Source: Lachnospiraceae bacterium (lineage in GTDB: Bacteria; Bacillota; Clostridia; Lachnospirales; Lachnospiraceae). From it: a stretch of DNA of 64,000 nucleotides. Below the pieces are notes generated by a model. It ran no database searches and was not told where the DNA came from. It saw only the letters and a list, made by a program, of their open reading frames with translations. The stretch lies in the NCBI GenBank assembly GCA_022790855.1, contig JAAVYA010000035.1, positions 1 through 64,000 of the forward strand, given 5' to 3'. Positions 25,575 to 33,058 of this stretch are shown one piece after another. Within the stretch, counting starts at the first letter, position 1; every line of letters begins with the position of its first letter. The translations under genes were made by a program, and so were the position numbers.

Positions 25575-25610
25575 GGTCTAAGTTTCTGGTGAAGTCTCAC
25601 CGCTTATTCC
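25575..25610 (+). ncRNA. Structured leader of unknown family before the PD-(D/E)XK gene
   Basis: A three-step hairpin: GG (25575-76)/CC (25609-10), TAAG (25579-82)/CTTA (25603-06), GGTGA (25588-92)/TCACC (25597-601), separated by small internal loops. It lies in the 5' leader, 40 nt before the start codon. It does not match riboswitch families that I know. Confidence 0.3.
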
Positions 25611-25650
25611 GAGGAGAAAGAATTGAATACAAGGGGGAAAGGAATTACAT

Positions 25651-26796
25651 ATGCAGGAAAAGGAAAATAGAATATATACTGCTAAGGAGGAGGCTGTGAT
25701 ACGGGAACTTATGATGCAGCCTGTCTGTTATCAGCAGTTTCGTGGGTTGAATGAAAGGTGGCAGAAGCGTTTTCTGGATTTTTATACTGGAAAAAAGACG
25801 CTGCCCTTGACCTATGATCCATTTTTTAAACGGATTTTTCATCCGGATCTTCATCCGGGGCGTTTATCCAGATTTTTAAGCTGTCTTTTGGAAAAGGAAA
25901 TGAAAGTTGTGCGGATTTTGCCGTTGGAGGAGAACCTTTTTTTACAGGAGGCCTTGCTGATCATGGACATTTTGGTGGAACTAAATGATGGTTCTTTAGC
26001 CAATGTGGAGGTTCAGAAGATCCCTTATTTTTTCCCGGCGGAACGAATGTCGTGCTATTCGGCAGATCTTTTGATGCGCCAATACAGCCGTGTAAAGGGA
26101 GAGCGGGGAAAGGGGTTTAAATACTGTGATGTAAAGAAGGTATATACAATTGTGCTTTTTGAAAAGAGCAGCAAACTATTTCACGAAGGAATGAACCACT
26201 ATCTGCATAGAGGGAAAACAACCTTTGACACCGGATTAAAACTGGAACTTCTGCAAGAATATTGTCTGGTGGCTCTTGATGTTTTTCGGAAAATCTTGTA
26301 TGATGAGGGTAGAAATGAGAGAAGAGGATGGATATCCCTGTTAGCAACTGAGAACGTGGAAGAAGCATTGCGGCTGGCAGAGGAATATCCTTGGTTGGAA
26401 GAAATTTATAAAGAGATGGAAACTTATATGACCAGGACAGAGGAGGTGCTGGAAATGTTTTCAGAGGCGTTGCGGGTGATGGATCAGAATACGGTGAGGT
26501 ACATGATTGAGGAACAGCAGGAGCAGCTTTCTCAGCAGCTGCAGTTGATAGATGAACAGCATGATAAGTTGGATGAACAGTCACGGATGATAGACGAGCA
26601 GGATGATAAGCTAAAAGAACAGTCACAGTTGATAGACGAACAGCATGACAAGCTGAATGAGCAACGGGAAGAGATAAATAAAAAGGACTGCCAGATTAGC
26701 AAACAAAGGGCGGAAATGATGGAACAGGCCAGGAAGATCCAAGAACAGGAGGAAGAATTGATACGGCTAAAAAAGCTGTTAGAGAAAGGCGTGTGA
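25651..26796 (+). CDS. PD-(D/E)XK nuclease family 'transposase-like' protein with coiled-coil tail
   Basis: A 381-aa protein of the Rpn/PF12784-like group that is often present in many copies in Lachnospiraceae. N-terminal part: YDPFFKRIFHPD, and the putative nuclease core MDILVELNDGSLANVEVQ (residues ~108-125), where Asp and Glu-x-Gln fit a PD-(D/E)XK active site. The region up to ~270 is the family domain. Residues ~285-380 are almost pure coiled coil with a repeated unit around LIDEQHDKL, about 14 residues long and in four copies. AAAGGA precedes the ATG. Biochemically, Rpn proteins of E. coli are Ca-stimulated DNases that promote recA-independent recombination; function here is not known. 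No terminal inverted repeats were found, so it is not shown to be mobile. Confidence 0.75.
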   Translation: MQEKENRIYTAKEEAVIRELMMQPVCYQQFRGLNERWQKRFLDFYTGKKTLPLTYDPFFKRIFHPDLHPGRLSRFLSCLLEKEMKVVRILPLEENLFLQEALLIMDILVELNDGSLANVEVQKIPYFFPAERMSCYSADLLMRQYSRVKGERGKGFKYCDVKKVYTIVLFEKSSKLFHEGMNHYLHRGKTTFDTGLKLELLQEYCLVALDVFRKILYDEGRNERRGWISLLATENVEEALRLAEEYPWLEEIYKEMETYMTRTEEVLEMFSEALRVMDQNTVRYMIEEQQEQLSQQLQLIDEQHDKLDEQSRMIDEQDDKLKEQSQLIDEQHDKLNEQREEINKKDCQISKQRAEMMEQARKIQEQEEELIRLKKLLEKGV

Positions 26797-26876
26797 CATG
26801 TATTCCGGGATTTATGCTTTTTGCTATCAGGCACAATAGAAAGTAGCATTTTTGAAATGAGAGGAGGATCATTGGG

Positions 26877-26912
26877 ATGTTGTGTATTGCATTAGCTCCA
26901 TGCAAAGTCTGA
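26877..26912 (+). CDS. 11-aa leader peptide of a translational attenuator
   Basis: ATG at 26877 with a perfect AGGAGG 9-10 nt upstream encodes MLCIALAPCKV and stops at TGA 26910-26912. The last codons form the left arm of the attenuator hairpin (GCAAAGTCT, 26902-26910), so a ribosome stalled here would disrupt it. This is the layout of macrolide- or chloramphenicol-inducible resistance leaders. The peptide itself is not one that I recognise. Confidence 0.6.
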   Translation: MLCIALAPCKV

Positions 26913-26984
26913 AAGAGCAGGATTGCGTGGAGCGAAGAAAGTGCTCTGAGACTTTGCCAGGGAATAAATGAAGGAGCAAAGTCT
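26902..26984 (+). promoter_or_regulatory. Translational attenuator with competing arms
   Basis: Arm 1 GCAAAGTCT (26902-26910) plus AGAGCA (26914-26919); arm 2 TGCTCT (26942-26947) plus AGACTTTGC (26949-26957); arm 3 a second exact GCAAAGTCT (26976-26984) that overlaps the AAGGAG ribosome binding site and touches the ATG at 26985. Arm 2 can pair with arm 1 or with arm 3, so ribosome stalling on arm 1 would alter access to the start site. Confidence 0.65.
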
Positions 26985-27333
26985 ATGAATCATATAAAAA
27001 ATACTATTTGGGAAATGAGAAAATTCCTTTTGCTTTGGATTACCCAGTTGGGAAAGAAGGTTCTGCCCTTACTACATCATTATTAATCTATGCGGTGCGA
27101 AATTCTATGCAGTTTTTTACAATTCCCATCGGATATTTTCTGGGAGGCTTTTTGGTAGATCAAGTATTTGAACCAGTTATGGAGCTGCAGCGCATGGAAG
27201 TATTTTAATTAAGCTATTTGGGAACGGAAAAGGTTCTGGTGCAGCTTTTTTATTCTTTGTGATAGCTTTTGTAGGGATAGGTGTGTGCCTATATTTTAGA
27301 AAAGATCAGAGGATTTGGGAGTTGGAGAAATAA
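26985..27333 (+). pseudogene. MFS (Mef-like) efflux transporter remnant
   Basis: A full MFS exporter has about 400-420 aa; only the ends remain. Frame 1 from ATG 26985 starts MNHIKNTIWEMRKFLLLWITQL, a typical first helix, then shifts out. Frame 2 (about 27090-27208) has NSMQFFTIPIGYFLGG and FLVDQVFEPVM, resembling the penultimate-helix region of macrolide-efflux MFS proteins. A third segment up to TAA 27331-27333 gives KLFGNGKGSGAAFLFF, then a last helix and FRKDQRIWELEK. The order matches an MFS protein with a large internal deletion plus frameshifts. The preserved attenuator upstream suggests that it was an inducible antibiotic exporter. Confidence 0.7.
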
Positions 27334-27351
27334 GAGGTTGAATTGATAATT

Positions 27352-27385
27352 AAAAAAACGGATGCCTGGGTAATTCCAGGCATCC
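27352..27385 (-). terminator. Terminator of the DUF1292 gene
   Basis: A perfect 10-bp stem GGATGCCTGG/CCAGGCATCC (27360-27369 with 27376-27385) followed on the minus strand by GTTTTTTT. Confidence 0.85.
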
Positions 27386-27388
27386 AAA

Positions 27389-27721
27389 CTATTCCATGTC
27401 TTCAAATTCCGCATCATCCAGAAGTTCATCGAAGCGGTCTGCAACTGCTTCATATTCCGCATCATTTTCGATGTTTTCAAGAGAAGGATTTCCCTCCTCG
27501 TCTTCAAAGTAGCGGTAGATAAAGACTTCACCATCTTCATTAGGTTCTTCGTTTTCGTTCAGTGGCAGCAAAGCAATATAATTTTGGCCATCTGTATCAA
27601 AAATTGTTAAAATCTCGCATTCTACGGAAGAACCGTCATCCATGGATAACGTTACTCTAATATCAGAATCATCTTCCTCTGTGTCGGGGAAATTGGGATT
27701 ATTGTTTATATCCTTGCTCAT
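27389..27721 (-). CDS. DUF1292 family protein (YrzB-like)
   Basis: A 110-aa acidic protein. The DUF1292 core (residues ~20-75) is visible: VTLSMDDGSSVECEILTIFD, YIALLPLNE, EVFIYRYFEDEEGNP. The N-terminal ~18 residues and C-terminal ~25 residues are low-complexity Asp/Glu. In Bacillus the family member YrzB sits with yrrK/udk-region genes; its function is not established. Here it is monocistronic with its own consensus promoter and terminator. AAGGTGATC precedes the ATG. Confidence 0.88.
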   Translation of the reverse strand: MSKDINNNPNFPDTEEDDSDIRVTLSMDDGSSVECEILTIFDTDGQNYIALLPLNENEEPNEDGEVFIYRYFEDEEGNPSLENIENDAEYEAVADRFDELLDDAEFEDME

Positions 27722-27808
27722 ATGATCACCTTTGACCTTTCTTTACAATAGAAAATAGCTTTTCATTTCTGGCCTAATCTGTGAATAGTCACAGATATTG
27801 TTAATATT

Positions 27809-27837
27809 AGTATAAAAATTCCTATCAGAAAAGTCAA
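27809..27837 (-). promoter_or_regulatory. SigA promoter of the DUF1292 gene
   Basis: On the minus strand TTGACT (27832-27837), 17-bp spacer, TATACT (27809-27814). A palindrome CTGTGA-ATAG-TCACAG (27779-27794) lies at about +8 to +23 of the transcript and may be an operator or a 5' hairpin. Confidence 0.7.
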
Positions 27838-28029
27838 GGCTTTTTTCGCTTCTGTTTCTAGTGCTTCATCCGGCCATTTAAAGTCACCTTCGGTGAGGGG
27901 GCCGGATGCCCGGCATCCACTACTTCTTTGGCCGGACGCCGTGCAGCGTAGCACACGGTGCCGCGTGAACAGTAACTCCAGTCAGAACAACACTTCGTAG
28001 GAAAGAATCGCGAAAAGCGGGGAAACAAG

Positions 28030-28058
28030 TTGTTCCATGCTTTTTTTTGTGATATACT
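28030..28058 (+). promoter_or_regulatory. Probable promoter of the GH13-like operon
   Basis: TTGTTC (28030-28035), 17-bp spacer, TATACT (28053-28058), about 35 bp before the start codon. It may also serve traX, the DUF5662-like gene and trpS. Confidence 0.55.
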
Positions 28059-28096
28059 GTCATTAACGTGTTAGTTGCTGAAAAAGGAGGCCTGCT

Positions 28097-29935
28097 ATGA
28101 AATACGAAATATGCAAAGGCAATTATAATGTAATGGGAGCAGATATCAGAGGAACATTGACTACTTGTACCGTAGAAAATCGCAGACATGAGACGTGTAT
28201 GCTGCTTCTGTATTCGAAAAATGGAGCTATTGCGGAGAAGATTCCTATGGAGGAAGATACAAACAGGACTTCTATCTATTCTGTTGGGCTACGGAACCTG
28301 CCTTGGAAGGAGTACGATTATGCTTTTGAGATTGGCGGAAAAAAGGTTCTGGATCCATATGCAAAATACATTGTGGGAAGGGAAAAATGGGCTGATTTTA
28401 ATAGAAAAGAGGAACAAATTAAATGTGGTTTCTATAAAAATGATTTTCATTGGGGACAGGATTGCCATCCCATGATCCCAAAACAGGATATGGTGATATA
28501 TAAACTTCATGTGCGGGGTTTTTCCATGCAGCAGAATATCCAGGAAAAGGAACGGGGAACCTTTCAAGGAATTGTGCAAAAGCTGTCATATTTGAAAGAG
28601 ATGGGAATCACTACCGTAGAATTGATGCCGGTGTATGAATTTGAAGAAATATTTGCGAAAGATCCATTTCAAACGGATGTGTTCCCGGAGAAAAAGGTGA
28701 ATTATTGGGGATATACCAGAGGAAATTATTTTGCCGTAAAATCATCTTATTTGGGGGAAGGGAAGACAGCGGATACCTTCAAGCAGTTGATAAAAAAGCT
28801 GCATAGAAGAAATATGGAATGTGTTCTGGAATTTTATTTTGATGATAAGTTAAATCCTCATTTTGCTATTGATATTTTGCGCTATTGGGCCAGGGAATAT
28901 CATGTGGATGGTTTTCATGTGATGTGCAGGGCGGATTTGGCGCATCTGATTGCAAAGGATCCTTGCTTGAGTGGAAGAAAACTGTTTTTTGAGTGGTTTC
29001 CCCAGGAACTTTGCAAATGGGAGAATCATGAGATGGAACTGTTTTCCTATAATGATGCTTTCCTTTGTGAGACGCGCAAGCTAATGAACCATCAGGGAGG
29101 AAGTCCCCGAGAATTTGCGGGACAGATGCGCAGACAGCAGATAGAGCAGGGATTTGTAAACTATGTAGCCAATAATAATGGCTTTACCCTCTACGATACC
29201 TTTGCCTACACGGAAAAGAAAAACAAAGACAATGGAGAAGAAAACCGTGATGGCATTCCCTGGAATTTCAGCAGTAACTGTGGAGAAGAGGGAACTAGCC
29301 GGAGGAAATATGTGAACCGACTCCGGGATAAACAGATTAAAAATGCCCTATGTGCCGTTATGTTTTCTCAAGGAGTACCGCTAATCTGGATGGGCGATGA
29401 ATGCGGGAACTCCCAACAGGGAAATAATAATGCTTATTGTCAGGATAATGAAATTGGATGGAAGAACTGGGATAACGGAAAAAGAAGCAAGGATATCCAC
29501 TGCTTTTTGAAACAATTAGCCAAATTGAGAAGAGAGTTTCCGGCTTTGCGCAATCCTGTTCCTATGGAATTGTGTGATTATAAGGGATATGGTTATCCGG
29601 ATTTATCTTATCATGGAGATAATGGATGGCGCATGGGAGCGGGGGGAGGAGAGCATAGTATTGGGATGATGTATTGCTGTAAATATGCCGAAGATGGGGA
29701 GACAAAGGAAAACGATAAATTATTAAAAGATGAATTTATTTATATCGGTTATAATTTTTCTGTTTTGGATCAACATTTGGCGCTTCCTGCCCTGCCGAAG
29801 AAATACCGTTGGCGCTGCATTTTGAATACTGGAGAGGAACGCAGCTTTGAAGAACGTAAGACGGAAACTGGCGCCCATACGTTTTTGATTCATAAGCAGA
29901 CCGTTTGTATGCTGTTGGGGAGACGGGAGGAGTAA
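28097..29935 (+). CDS. GH13 isoamylase-like protein lacking catalytic residues (pseudoenzyme)
   Basis: A 612-aa protein with a CBM48-like N-terminal domain (to ~120) and a (beta/alpha)8 region clearly related to GlgX/isoamylase: VIYKLHVRGFS, NYWGYTRGNYFA, LRYWAREYHVDGF, NNNGFTLYD, MFSQGVPLIWMGDECG, QQGNNNAYCQDNEIGW. The conserved catalytic boxes are altered. Region I DVVYNH is replaced by EFYFDD and the long loop after it is missing. Region II GFRFD is GFHVM, so the nucleophile Asp is lost. Region IV HD is NN. The Glu of region III may remain in FFEWF. The frame is intact and long, so it is maintained as a non-hydrolytic protein, perhaps glycogen binding or regulatory. RBS AAAGGAGG. It is first of a close set with traX. 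Confidence 0.78.
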   Translation: MKYEICKGNYNVMGADIRGTLTTCTVENRRHETCMLLLYSKNGAIAEKIPMEEDTNRTSIYSVGLRNLPWKEYDYAFEIGGKKVLDPYAKYIVGREKWADFNRKEEQIKCGFYKNDFHWGQDCHPMIPKQDMVIYKLHVRGFSMQQNIQEKERGTFQGIVQKLSYLKEMGITTVELMPVYEFEEIFAKDPFQTDVFPEKKVNYWGYTRGNYFAVKSSYLGEGKTADTFKQLIKKLHRRNMECVLEFYFDDKLNPHFAIDILRYWAREYHVDGFHVMCRADLAHLIAKDPCLSGRKLFFEWFPQELCKWENHEMELFSYNDAFLCETRKLMNHQGGSPREFAGQMRRQQIEQGFVNYVANNNGFTLYDTFAYTEKKNKDNGEENRDGIPWNFSSNCGEEGTSRRKYVNRLRDKQIKNALCAVMFSQGVPLIWMGDECGNSQQGNNNAYCQDNEIGWKNWDNGKRSKDIHCFLKQLAKLRREFPALRNPVPMELCDYKGYGYPDLSYHGDNGWRMGAGGGEHSIGMMYCCKYAEDGETKENDKLLKDEFIYIGYNFSVLDQHLALPALPKKYRWRCILNTGEERSFEERKTETGAHTFLIHKQTVCMLLGRREE

Positions 29936-29938
29936 AGA

Positions 29939-30628
29939 ATGCAGGGATTGGTTCAGGAGGAAAGGAGATGGGGGCTGAACGGCTTTACTTTGAAATGGAT
30001 TGCTATGCTTACGATGCTGATAGATCATACTGGTATGGTGTTGTTTCCGCAATACCGTATCTTCCGGATCGTGGGCAGGCTTGCGTTTCCGATTTACTGC
30101 TTTTTACTGGTGGAGGGAGCGGTTCATACATCGAATTGGAAGAAATACGTAAGCAGGCTGATTTTGTTTGCTTTGATTTCAGAAATTCCCTTTGACTTAG
30201 CAAGGAGTGGGCAGATTGTTGCCGCGGATGCTCAGAATGTTTTTTTCACCTTATCATTTGGATTGCTGGCAGTGATAATTTTGAAAGAACAGAAAAACAG
30301 ATTTGCTGCCTGGACGGCAGCTTTGGCTTTGATTTTGACGGCGGAATTTTTACGGACGGACTATGGCGGCGGCGGTGTGATGATCATATTGATTTTTTAT
30401 CTGCTGCGGGAGCATATGGCTGCAAAATCTTTATGTTTTGGGGCGGAGATTTTTTGGGGTTATGGCGGAATTGAAAATTATGCCTTGCTGGCTTTGGTGC
30501 CGATCGTGTGTTATAATGGAAAAAAAGGACCAGGTGGGTTAAAATATCTCTTTTATGTATTTTATCCGGCGCATTTGTTTGGGCTTTATGGGCTTAGCAG
30601 ATGGACTGGAGCCGGAGGATGGGGATAG
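29939..30628 (+). CDS. TraX family membrane protein
   Basis: A 229-aa integral membrane protein of the TraX/acyltransferase-3-like group. Diagnostic pattern: LKWIAMLTMLIDHTGMVLFP near residues 17-36 (the 'K.IA...M.iDH.g' start with the conserved Asp-His), IFRIVGRLAFPIYCFLLVEG, and RLILFALISEIPFDL, then 5-6 further helices. F-plasmid TraX acetylates pilin; chromosomal members in Firmicutes have unknown acceptors. It starts 3 nt after the GH13-like gene with its RBS inside that gene. Confidence 0.85.
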   Translation: MQGLVQEERRWGLNGFTLKWIAMLTMLIDHTGMVLFPQYRIFRIVGRLAFPIYCFLLVEGAVHTSNWKKYVSRLILFALISEIPFDLARSGQIVAADAQNVFFTLSFGLLAVIILKEQKNRFAAWTAALALILTAEFLRTDYGGGGVMIILIFYLLREHMAAKSLCFGAEIFWGYGGIENYALLALVPIVCYNGKKGPGGLKYLFYVFYPAHLFGLYGLSRWTGAGGWG

Positions 30629-30649
30629 ACCAGTGTTCAGAGGTAAGAA

Positions 30650-31192
30650 ATGAAAATATGGAAGCATTTTTGTACGATTACAAATCATAAGATGCTGGTG
30701 ATGAAAGGCTGTTTTCGGGTAGGACTTTACCGGCAGGGACTTCTTCATGATATGTCTAAATATGGATATACGGAATTTTCACTGGGATGTAAGTATTATC
30801 AGGGAACAGAGAGCCCTCATAATGGAGAACGCCGGGCCTATGGCTATTCTCTAGCATGGCTCCACCATAAGGGGTGCAACAAACATCACCTGGAATATTG
30901 GACGGATTATGGCCCGGGAAAAGAATTTGGGTTGATTGGAATGAAGATGCCAAAAAAGTACGTGATAGAAATGTTTATCGACCGGGTCAGTGCGTCTAAA
31001 AATTATCAAAAAGAAGCGTATACAGATGCCAGCGCCTGGGAGTATTATGAACGGAGCAAATCCCATTATGCGCTTCATCCGGATACACAAAAGCTTTTGG
31101 AAGAGCTTCTGTGGATGATAAAAGAGCAGGGAGAAGAGAGTGTTTATTACTATATAAAAAATATTGTCTTAGCGAAAGACTTTTCCTATTAA
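30650..31192 (+). CDS. DUF5662-like protein with HD-type metal motif
   Basis: A 180-aa soluble protein. The N-terminal LRYxxxH-like opening, GLLHDMSKYGYTEF (residues ~31-44), HHKGCNKHHLEYW (~72-84) and later KKYVIEMFIDRVSASKNY fit the small family known as DUF5662, in which His-Asp and His-His pairs suggest a divalent-metal site like that of HD phosphohydrolases. The substrate is unknown. It lies 21 nt after traX and 28 nt before trpS. Confidence 0.72.
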   Translation: MKIWKHFCTITNHKMLVMKGCFRVGLYRQGLLHDMSKYGYTEFSLGCKYYQGTESPHNGERRAYGYSLAWLHHKGCNKHHLEYWTDYGPGKEFGLIGMKMPKKYVIEMFIDRVSASKNYQKEAYTDASAWEYYERSKSHYALHPDTQKLLEELLWMIKEQGEESVYYYIKNIVLAKDFSY

Positions 31193-31220
31193 TAACAAGG
31201 TATTAGATTAGGAGGACATT

Positions 31221-32225
31221 ATGATTGACGGGAAAAAAGTGTTGTTCAGCGGTATGCAGGCAACAGGAACATTGACTTTGGGAAATTATTTAGGTGCACT
31301 GAAAAATTGGGTGACTCTCAGTGAGGAATATGAATGCTTTTATAGTGTGGTGGATCTTCATTCTATTACAGTACGCCAGGAACCGGCGGAATTGAGAAAA
31401 CGGGCCAGAAATCTTTTGACACTGTATCTTGCGGCAGGGCTGGATCCCCAAAAAAACTGCATCTATTATCAATCCCATGTTTCAGGCCATGCAGAGCTTT
31501 CTTGGATTTTGAACTGCTTCACTTATATGGGGGAGTTGAACCGTATGACCCAGTTCAAAGATAAAGCGGCAAAGCATGCAGATAATATCAATGCCGGTTT
31601 GTTTACGTATCCTGTATTGATGGCCGCAGATATTTTATTGTATCAGACGGATATGGTTCCGGTAGGGGTTGACCAGATGCAGCATTTGGAGATTACCAGG
31701 GACATTGCCCAGCGGTTTAATGCTGTTTACGGAGATGTTTTTACAATTCCCGAGGCATATATCGGAAAATCCGGAGCAAAAATTATGAGTCTGCAGAATC
31801 CTCAGAAAAAAATGTCCAAGTCTGACGAGAATCCCAACGCCAGTATTTATCTTATGGATGAACCAGATGTGATCCTGCGGAAGTTTAAGCGGGCGGTCAC
31901 GGATTCTGAAGGTCAGATCCTTTACCGGGAAGAACAGCCGGGAATTCGGAATTTACTGGATATTTATTGTGCATGTACCGGAAAGAGTCCGGAAGAAGCG
32001 GTGAAAGAATTTGAAGGAAAAGGTTACGGAGAGCTGAAAGAAGCAGTAGGCGAGACGGTTGTTTCCGTCTTGAAACCCGTTCAGGACGAGTTTGCCCGGC
32101 TGTCTGAGGATAAATCATATTTAGATTCTATTATTAAGGAAAATGCCCAGAAAGCGAATTACTATGCGACTAAAACATTGAGAAAGGTTCAGAAGAAAGT
32201 AGGGTTCCCTGAAAGAATCCGATAA
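31221..32225 (+). CDS. trpS: Tryptophanyl-tRNA synthetase
   Basis: A 334-aa class I synthetase. HIGH-type motif TGTLTLGNYLGAL (residues ~15-27), VDQMQHLEITRDIAQRFN (ATP/Trp pocket), and KMSKSDENP (residues ~193-201). Length is as in Bacillus TrpS. RBS TTAGGAGGAC. No T-box leader was seen upstream: only 28 nt separate it from the previous gene, so it appears to be read from an upstream promoter. The downstream hairpin serves as its terminator. Confidence 0.95.
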   Translation: MIDGKKVLFSGMQATGTLTLGNYLGALKNWVTLSEEYECFYSVVDLHSITVRQEPAELRKRARNLLTLYLAAGLDPQKNCIYYQSHVSGHAELSWILNCFTYMGELNRMTQFKDKAAKHADNINAGLFTYPVLMAADILLYQTDMVPVGVDQMQHLEITRDIAQRFNAVYGDVFTIPEAYIGKSGAKIMSLQNPQKKMSKSDENPNASIYLMDEPDVILRKFKRAVTDSEGQILYREEQPGIRNLLDIYCACTGKSPEEAVKEFEGKGYGELKEAVGETVVSVLKPVQDEFARLSEDKSYLDSIIKENAQKANYYATKTLRKVQKKVGFPERIR

Positions 32226-32241
32226 AAAAGAGAGTGGAAAG

Positions 32242-32300
32242 GCACTTCATAGCTTGATTTTTCATAGAATGTAATAAATCAGCTAAGAGGTGCTTTTTTT
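32242..32300 (+). terminator. trpS terminator that contains the sigK ribosome binding site
   Basis: Long imperfect stem: GCACTT (32242-47)/AGGTGC (32288-93), TAGCT (32250-54)/AGCTA (32281-85), GATTT (32256-60)/AAATC (32276-80), then TTTTTTT (32294-32300). The right arm includes the sigK RBS AAGAGGTG, and the T-tract runs into the TTG start. Confidence 0.7.
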
Positions 32301-32925
32301 GAAAACATTTTTGCCGCCCTTAAGCCCGAAAGAAGAAAAAGATTATCTGGAGAAAATGGATCAGGGGGACCTTGAGGCTAGATATATTCTGATTGAACGC
32401 AACCTGCGTCTGGTGGCGCATGTCTGTAAAAAGTATCAGAACGGGGATGAAGATATGGAAGATCTAATTTCTATCGGGACCATCGGACTGATCAAAGCCA
32501 TCGCTACCTTCGACCATAAGAAAGGAAATCGCCTGGGAACGTATGCTGCAAGGTGCATTGACAACGAGCTTTTAATGTATTTAAGAAGCAAGAAGAAAAC
32601 GGCCCGTGAAATTTCCCTTTATGAACCTATAGGTACGGACAAAGAGGGGAATCAGATACATCTTCTGGATATTGTAGAGAGTGATGAAAAAGACGTGGTG
32701 GAAGCGATAGAACTCAGCGGTAACATGAGAAGGCTGTATGAATTAATCCCTAAGACCCTCACAAGGCGGGAGCAGCAGATCATCAAACTGCGCTATGGAC
32801 TTTATAACCAACGGCCGGTCACCCAGCGGGAAATTGCGGATCAGATTGGGATTTCTCGTTCTTATGTCAGCCGCATTGAAAAAAGGGCTTTGGAAAAACT
32901 GAAACGAGAATTTGCCCAGGCATAA
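32299..32925 (+). CDS. sigK: Sporulation sigma factor SigK (no pro-sequence)
   Basis: A 208-aa sigma-70 family factor for late mother-cell gene expression. The start chosen is TTG 32299 (RBS AAGAGGTG, 6-nt spacer); GTG 32290 overlaps the RBS. Region 2 has RNLRLVAHVCKKY, EDLISIGTIGLIKAI, YAARCIDNELLMYLR; the SLYEPIGTDKEGNQIHLLDI linker is diagnostic for SigE/SigK; region 4 has REIADQIGISRSYVSRIEKRALEKL. Unlike Bacillus pro-SigK there is no 20-residue hydrophobic pro-peptide, as in C. difficile. The gene is not interrupted by a skin element here. Confidence 0.9.
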   Translation: MKTFLPPLSPKEEKDYLEKMDQGDLEARYILIERNLRLVAHVCKKYQNGDEDMEDLISIGTIGLIKAIATFDHKKGNRLGTYAARCIDNELLMYLRSKKKTAREISLYEPIGTDKEGNQIHLLDIVESDEKDVVEAIELSGNMRRLYELIPKTLTRREQQIIKLRYGLYNQRPVTQREIADQIGISRSYVSRIEKRALEKLKREFAQA

Positions 32926-32971
32926 AGGACAGAAATATTAGGAAGAATCATTGGAAAGCCGGAAAAATCCC

Positions 32972-32999
32972 TTGCATTTTCGGAAAAATATGGTAAACT
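32972..32999 (+). promoter_or_regulatory. Probable promoter of comM-dprA
   Basis: TTGCAT (32972-32977), 16-bp spacer, TAAACT (32994-32999) with TGG just upstream (extended -10). Confidence 0.55.
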
Positions 33000-33058
33000 A
33001 AGTGTATCTGTCTTATCTCAAATTATATTCCCCAAAAGTACGAAGAAAAGGATAAAAA

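Larger units (their letters stand above)
27722..28096. repeat. Intergenic region with GC-rich nested inverted repeats
   Basis: 375 bp between divergent genes. Apart from the two promoters it holds a GC-rich island (about 27860-27960). CATCCGGCC (27867-27875) pairs with GGCCGGATG (27900-27908) and encloses TCACC/GGTGA (27884-27896). It is followed at once by GGATGCC-C-GGCATCC (27905-27919) and further GGCCGGACG motifs. The island contrasts with the AT-rich flanks and lacks a T-tract, so it looks like a dispersed palindromic repeat rather than a terminator. Confidence 0.5.

Noticed and set aside
25561-25620. Purine-, c-di-GMP- or other known riboswitch
   Set aside because: AAGTTTCT recalls the purine riboswitch junction, but the flanking pairing and core nucleotides do not fit, and the downstream gene is unrelated to known riboswitch regulons.
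27763-27954. 63-aa minus-strand frame with a hydrophobic C-terminus
   Set aside because: It runs over the DUF1292 promoter and the GC-rich palindromes and lacks an RBS; the hydrophobic part is an effect of AT-rich promoter DNA.
31193-31220. T-box leader for trpS
   Set aside because: Only 28 nt separate trpS from the upstream gene, and no T-box core or specifier hairpin is present.
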